Below, in pieces: positions 6,453 to 8,677 of a stretch of DNA of 8,677 bases. The number at the start of each line of letters is the position of its first letter. The stretch's first letter is position 1. The notes under the pieces are model-generated. The model made no database searches. It had not been told where the DNA came from and saw nothing but the letters and a program-made list of their open reading frames with translations. The position numbers and the translations under genes are program-made. Source of the stretch: Dehalococcoidia bacterium (GTDB lineage: Bacteria > Chloroflexota > Dehalococcoidia > Dehalococcoidales > RBG-16-60-22); NCBI GenBank assembly GCA_030605045.1, contig JAUWBK010000037.1, positions 1 through 8,677 on the forward strand, written 5' to 3'.

Positions 6453-7349
6453 TTAGCTTACTTTAGACTTTATATCCAGATAGACACCAATAGTTATTAT
6501 TATGATACAAACAACCAGGACAAGCATCCCAGCTATCCAGCTAAACTCGCGAATGGTGATAACTGTTCCTAATAATGCCAGAAAGAGGTTAACAATGTAG
6601 AATTGAACTCGATTCCTAACCAAGTACAATATGTTGGGACTTATTTTGACTGGCTGCAATACTTCAATCTCGTTCTCTTCTGAGGACAAGTTTATTCTGG
6701 CTTCTTTACAAATACGTAAAAATGGTAATCGATGACTTTCGAAACCTTCAAGCTCCTCGGTCTCTCCCATAAGCTCCCGTGCTCTTTCTTGGGCGTCTTG
6801 CCGGGTTTGTTTTACTTCGTCATCGGAGAGGTCGAAGCCCCTTAGAGTTATCGAGCGGCTTTGGTACTGTGCACCATGTTCATCAAAAAAGACGCTATCA
6901 AGTCTTAGCAGATCTCCTTGGGCAACCCCTAGGACTTCTCTGGCTTCTCGGCTCAGGCGGCAGATATTCTTCTCCATATCTCGAGGATAAGCTTTGCACA
7001 CATAGGCCCAAATGCTTCTAGCACTGAAAAATCTTCTGATAGATAGAATCGTTCGTTGGTGAGCGGATAATTCAAGCTTGGATAAGCCAATTTTGTCGCC
7101 AACAGATACTCTGACCGTATCTCGTAGCGTTTGGTCTATCTTTACACAATTCTCATCTATTTTGTTATCAATCAAAACTTTGCCATAAGCCACAAATCTA
7201 ATCGGGCCTTCCTTACCATGAAACTCGTGAGTGACTACAGCATATTCACCTAATTTCAGTGCCTTCCTCGATTTTTCGCTTATCTCAATGATGTAGTCGC
7301 CTCTCGCCTCTGACCTTATTATTGTCGGTGACACCTTATAATGTTTCAA
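6453..7349 (-). CDS. Membrane-anchored protein with CDC48-N/AbrB-like beta-barrel repeats
   Basis: This 298-residue protein is not one I recognise as a named family. The N-terminal 90 residues resemble the substrate-recruiting N-domain of CDC48/VAT ATPases: LKLGEYAVV, then RFVAYGKV, then VKIDQTLRDTVRVSVGDKIGLSKL (69-92), where the IDxxLRxxxxVSVGDKI pattern is close to that domain. Three stretches share an AbrB-like hairpin pattern: 19-39, 128-150 (the clearest, RLSREAREVLGVAQGD) and 209-231 (FLRICKEARINL). A charged helix at about 172-202 separates the last two. Two hydrophobic segments, about 249-266 and 270-291, are predicted transmembrane helices with a short charged turn between them. No ATPase domain is present. 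The start is TTG at 7349 with GAGGGAG 11 nt upstream; no ATG precedes it in frame. It lies between purE and the GGCT-like gene, with 33-nt gaps on both sides. Confidence is high for the gene and low for the function. Confidence 0.8.
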   Translation of the reverse strand: MKHYKVSPTIIRSEARGDYIIEISEKSRKALKLGEYAVVTHEFHGKEGPIRFVAYGKVLIDNKIDENCVKIDQTLRDTVRVSVGDKIGLSKLELSAHQRTILSIRRFFSARSIWAYVCKAYPRDMEKNICRLSREAREVLGVAQGDLLRLDSVFFDEHGAQYQSRSITLRGFDLSDDEVKQTRQDAQERARELMGETEELEGFESHRLPFLRICKEARINLSSEENEIEVLQPVKISPNILYLVRNRVQFYIVNLFLALLGTVITIREFSWIAGMLVLVVCIIIITIGVYLDIKSKVS

Positions 7350-7382
7350 CGGAGTTCTGGCTCCCTCTGGTGGATTTTAGAG

Positions 7383-7841
7383 CTAATGATTACTTAGCTC
7401 GCTCCTAAATTTATCATAAGCTTTCCGAATCTTATCATATTTGAGTCCTAGAATCTCGGCAGCCAGATAGGCAGCGTTCTTGGCTCCGGCACTGCCGATA
7501 GCGACGCTGGCTACCGGTATCCCGGCGGGCATCTGAACTATCGAGTAGAGGGCGTCAATCCCTTCCAATTCACTGGTAGCTAGCGGCACACCGATGACAG
7601 GCAGGGTAGTCCAGCTAGCCAAGACCCCGGGCAGATGGGCTGCTCCCCCCGCTGCCGCGATGATGACCTCAATCCCGCGCTCTTGAGCCGCCAGACCATA
7701 TTGCCTCGCTTTTTCTGGGGTGCGGTGAGCTGAGATTACATTAACCTCATAGTCAATGCCAAACTGGGTTAATATCTCCAGTGTTGGTTTGAGTGCTTCG
7801 GTATCTGATTTGGAACCCATAACTACAGCGACTAGTGGCAT
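7383..7841 (-). CDS. purE: N5-carboxyaminoimidazole ribonucleotide mutase (PurE)
   Basis: PurE of class I moves the carboxyl group of N5-CAIR to C4 to give CAIR, the substrate of PurC. The 152-residue length is slightly short but normal. Motifs: VVMGSKSD (7-13, phosphate and ribose binding), ISAHRTP (36-42, with the catalytic His39), [11 protein letters not shown] (62-72), and [12 protein letters not shown] towards the end. The motif set is that of class I enzymes, which need PurK to supply N5-CAIR; no purK is visible in the window. The ATG is preceded by GAGGGG with an 8-nt spacer, placed inside the last codons of purD, whose stop is only 5 nt away. The C-terminal tail is charged and AT-rich. 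Confidence 0.97.
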   Translation of the reverse strand: MPLVAVVMGSKSDTEALKPTLEILTQFGIDYEVNVISAHRTPEKARQYGLAAQERGIEVIIAAAGGAAHLPGVLASWTTLPVIGVPLATSELEGIDALYSIVQMPAGIPVASVAIGSAGAKNAAYLAAEILGLKYDKIRKAYDKFRSELSNH

Positions 7842-7846
7842 CTTAT

Positions 7847-8677
7847 CTACCCCTCTTTTATTTCAGCAATATCTTTACGATAATGGCATCCTTCAAAGTG
7901 GATGCGTGAAATATTATGATAGACCTTTTGCCTTGCCTCAGCAATGGTCTTACCGGTGGCAGCTACGGTAAGGACTCTCCCCCCGTTAGTTAATACCTCT
8001 CCTGGCGTTGAGCCAACCTTGGTTCCAGCGTGAAATACCAAAATGTCCTTATCCAACTCATCCAATCCGGTAATGGGAAAACCAGTCTTATAGCTGCCTG
8101 GATATCCAGCCGAGGCCATGACCACGCCAACACAGGCATCTTCACTCCATTCTATCTTTATCTGCCCAAGATTGTGGTTAATTATTGCCAGCATAATCTC
8201 TACCAGGTCGGTTTTGAGCCGGGGTAGCGTAACCTGCGCTTCCGGGTCACCAAACCGGGCATTAAATTCTAGCACTTTTGGCCCATTATTGGTAATCATT
8301 AAACCGCCATAAAGGACACCTTTATAGGGTTTCCCTTCCTTACGCATCGCTTTTACCGCTGGTACCATGATATTTTCCTCAACTGCTTTACTCAGCGCTG
8401 GACTGTCGAAGTGCGGTGGACTATAGCTGCCCATCCCACCGGTGTTAGGTCCCTGGTCTCCATCATAGATTCGTTTATAATCACAGGCAGCTACCATCGG
8501 GACGACTGTGTGGGCGTCAGTGAAAGCAAAAGCGCTCATCTCTTTCCCTGATAAATGCTCTTCAATCACTACCTTGTCGCCGGCAGTCCCCAGTGTTTTT
8601 GACTTCAGGAAGTTGGAGAGGGCATCCAGTGCCTGCGTGATTGAATCGGCAATGATAACCCCCTTGCCCGCCGCCAG
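7847..8677 (-). CDS. purD: Phosphoribosylamine-glycine ligase, C-terminal two thirds (5' end outside window)
   Basis: PurD (GAR synthetase) joins glycine to phosphoribosylamine using ATP, step 2 of IMP synthesis, and is an ATP-grasp enzyme. The frame stays open to the window edge, so a GTG at 8569 is internal, not the start. The first visible residues, [10 protein letters not shown], belong to the glycine-rich ATP-binding strand. They are followed by [47 protein letters not shown] and [18 protein letters not shown], the metal- and ATP-binding segment, and then by the C-terminal domain ending KEIKEG-like at the stop. About 277 residues are present of the usual 420-430. The missing N-terminus and any promoter of the pur cluster lie beyond the right edge. 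PurE follows after 5 nt. Confidence 0.97.
   Translation of the reverse strand: MAAGKGVIIADSITQALDALSNFLKSKTLGTAGDKVVIEEHLSGKEMSAFAFTDAHTVVPMVAACDYKRIYDGDQGPNTGGMGSYSPPHFDSPALSKAVEENIMVPAVKAMRKEGKPYKGVLYGGLMITNNGPKVLEFNARFGDPEAQVTLPRLKTDLVEIMLAIINHNLGQIKIEWSEDACVGVVMASAGYPGSYKTGFPITGLDELDKDILVFHAGTKVGSTPGEVLTNGGRVLTVAATGKTIAEARQKVYHNISRIHFEGCHYRKDIAEIKEG

Noticed and set aside
1..8677. CRISPR arrays, tRNA or rRNA genes, insertion sequences
   Set aside because: No regularly spaced repeats, cloverleaf-like segments, transposase-like frames or terminal inverted repeats were seen on reading both strands by eye.

Overview
The window carries two convergent biosynthetic clusters from what looks like a mid-GC bacterium. 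The gene order, the long (about 316-residue) PurC and the monofunctional HisB would fit Chloroflexota of the Dehalococcoidia type, but this is a family-level impression only; no rRNA or marker gene is present to settle it.

Positions 1-3160, plus strand: the 3' end of hisD, then a 271-residue protein of unknown function (491-1306), then hisC and hisB, which overlap by 8 nt. HisD, HisC and HisB are histidine-pathway enzymes. The unknown gene, with about 90 nt of AT-rich spacer before it and about 160 nt after it, splits what is normally a tight hisD-hisC pair. It has a zinc-ligand-like cysteine cluster and a degenerate PD-(D/E)XK-like core in which the acidic residue of the ExK element is alanine. 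A possible extended -10 promoter sits so close to its ATG that the transcript would be leaderless.

Positions 3193-8677, minus strand: a run of seven closely packed genes, in transcription order purD (N-terminus outside the window), purE, a 298-residue two-TM membrane protein, a gamma-glutamylcyclotransferase-like protein, purB, an NTF2/SnoaL-like protein and purC. PurD makes GAR (step 2 of IMP synthesis), and PurE, PurC and PurB carry out the consecutive steps from N5-CAIR to AICAR. Three non-purine genes are interleaved among the pur genes, two of them visibly AT-richer than the pur genes, and two of them overlap the next pur gene by exactly 8 nt, which suggests translational coupling.

The two clusters converge with only 32 nt between hisB and purC, and I see no convincing terminator there. 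They share a metabolite: AICAR is the product of PurB and also the by-product of the HisF/HisH step of histidine synthesis. The most unusual item is the 298-residue membrane protein. It appears to combine a CDC48-N/double-psi-barrel-like N-terminus with three spaced copies of an AbrB-like hairpin motif and two C-terminal transmembrane helices, with no ATPase domain.
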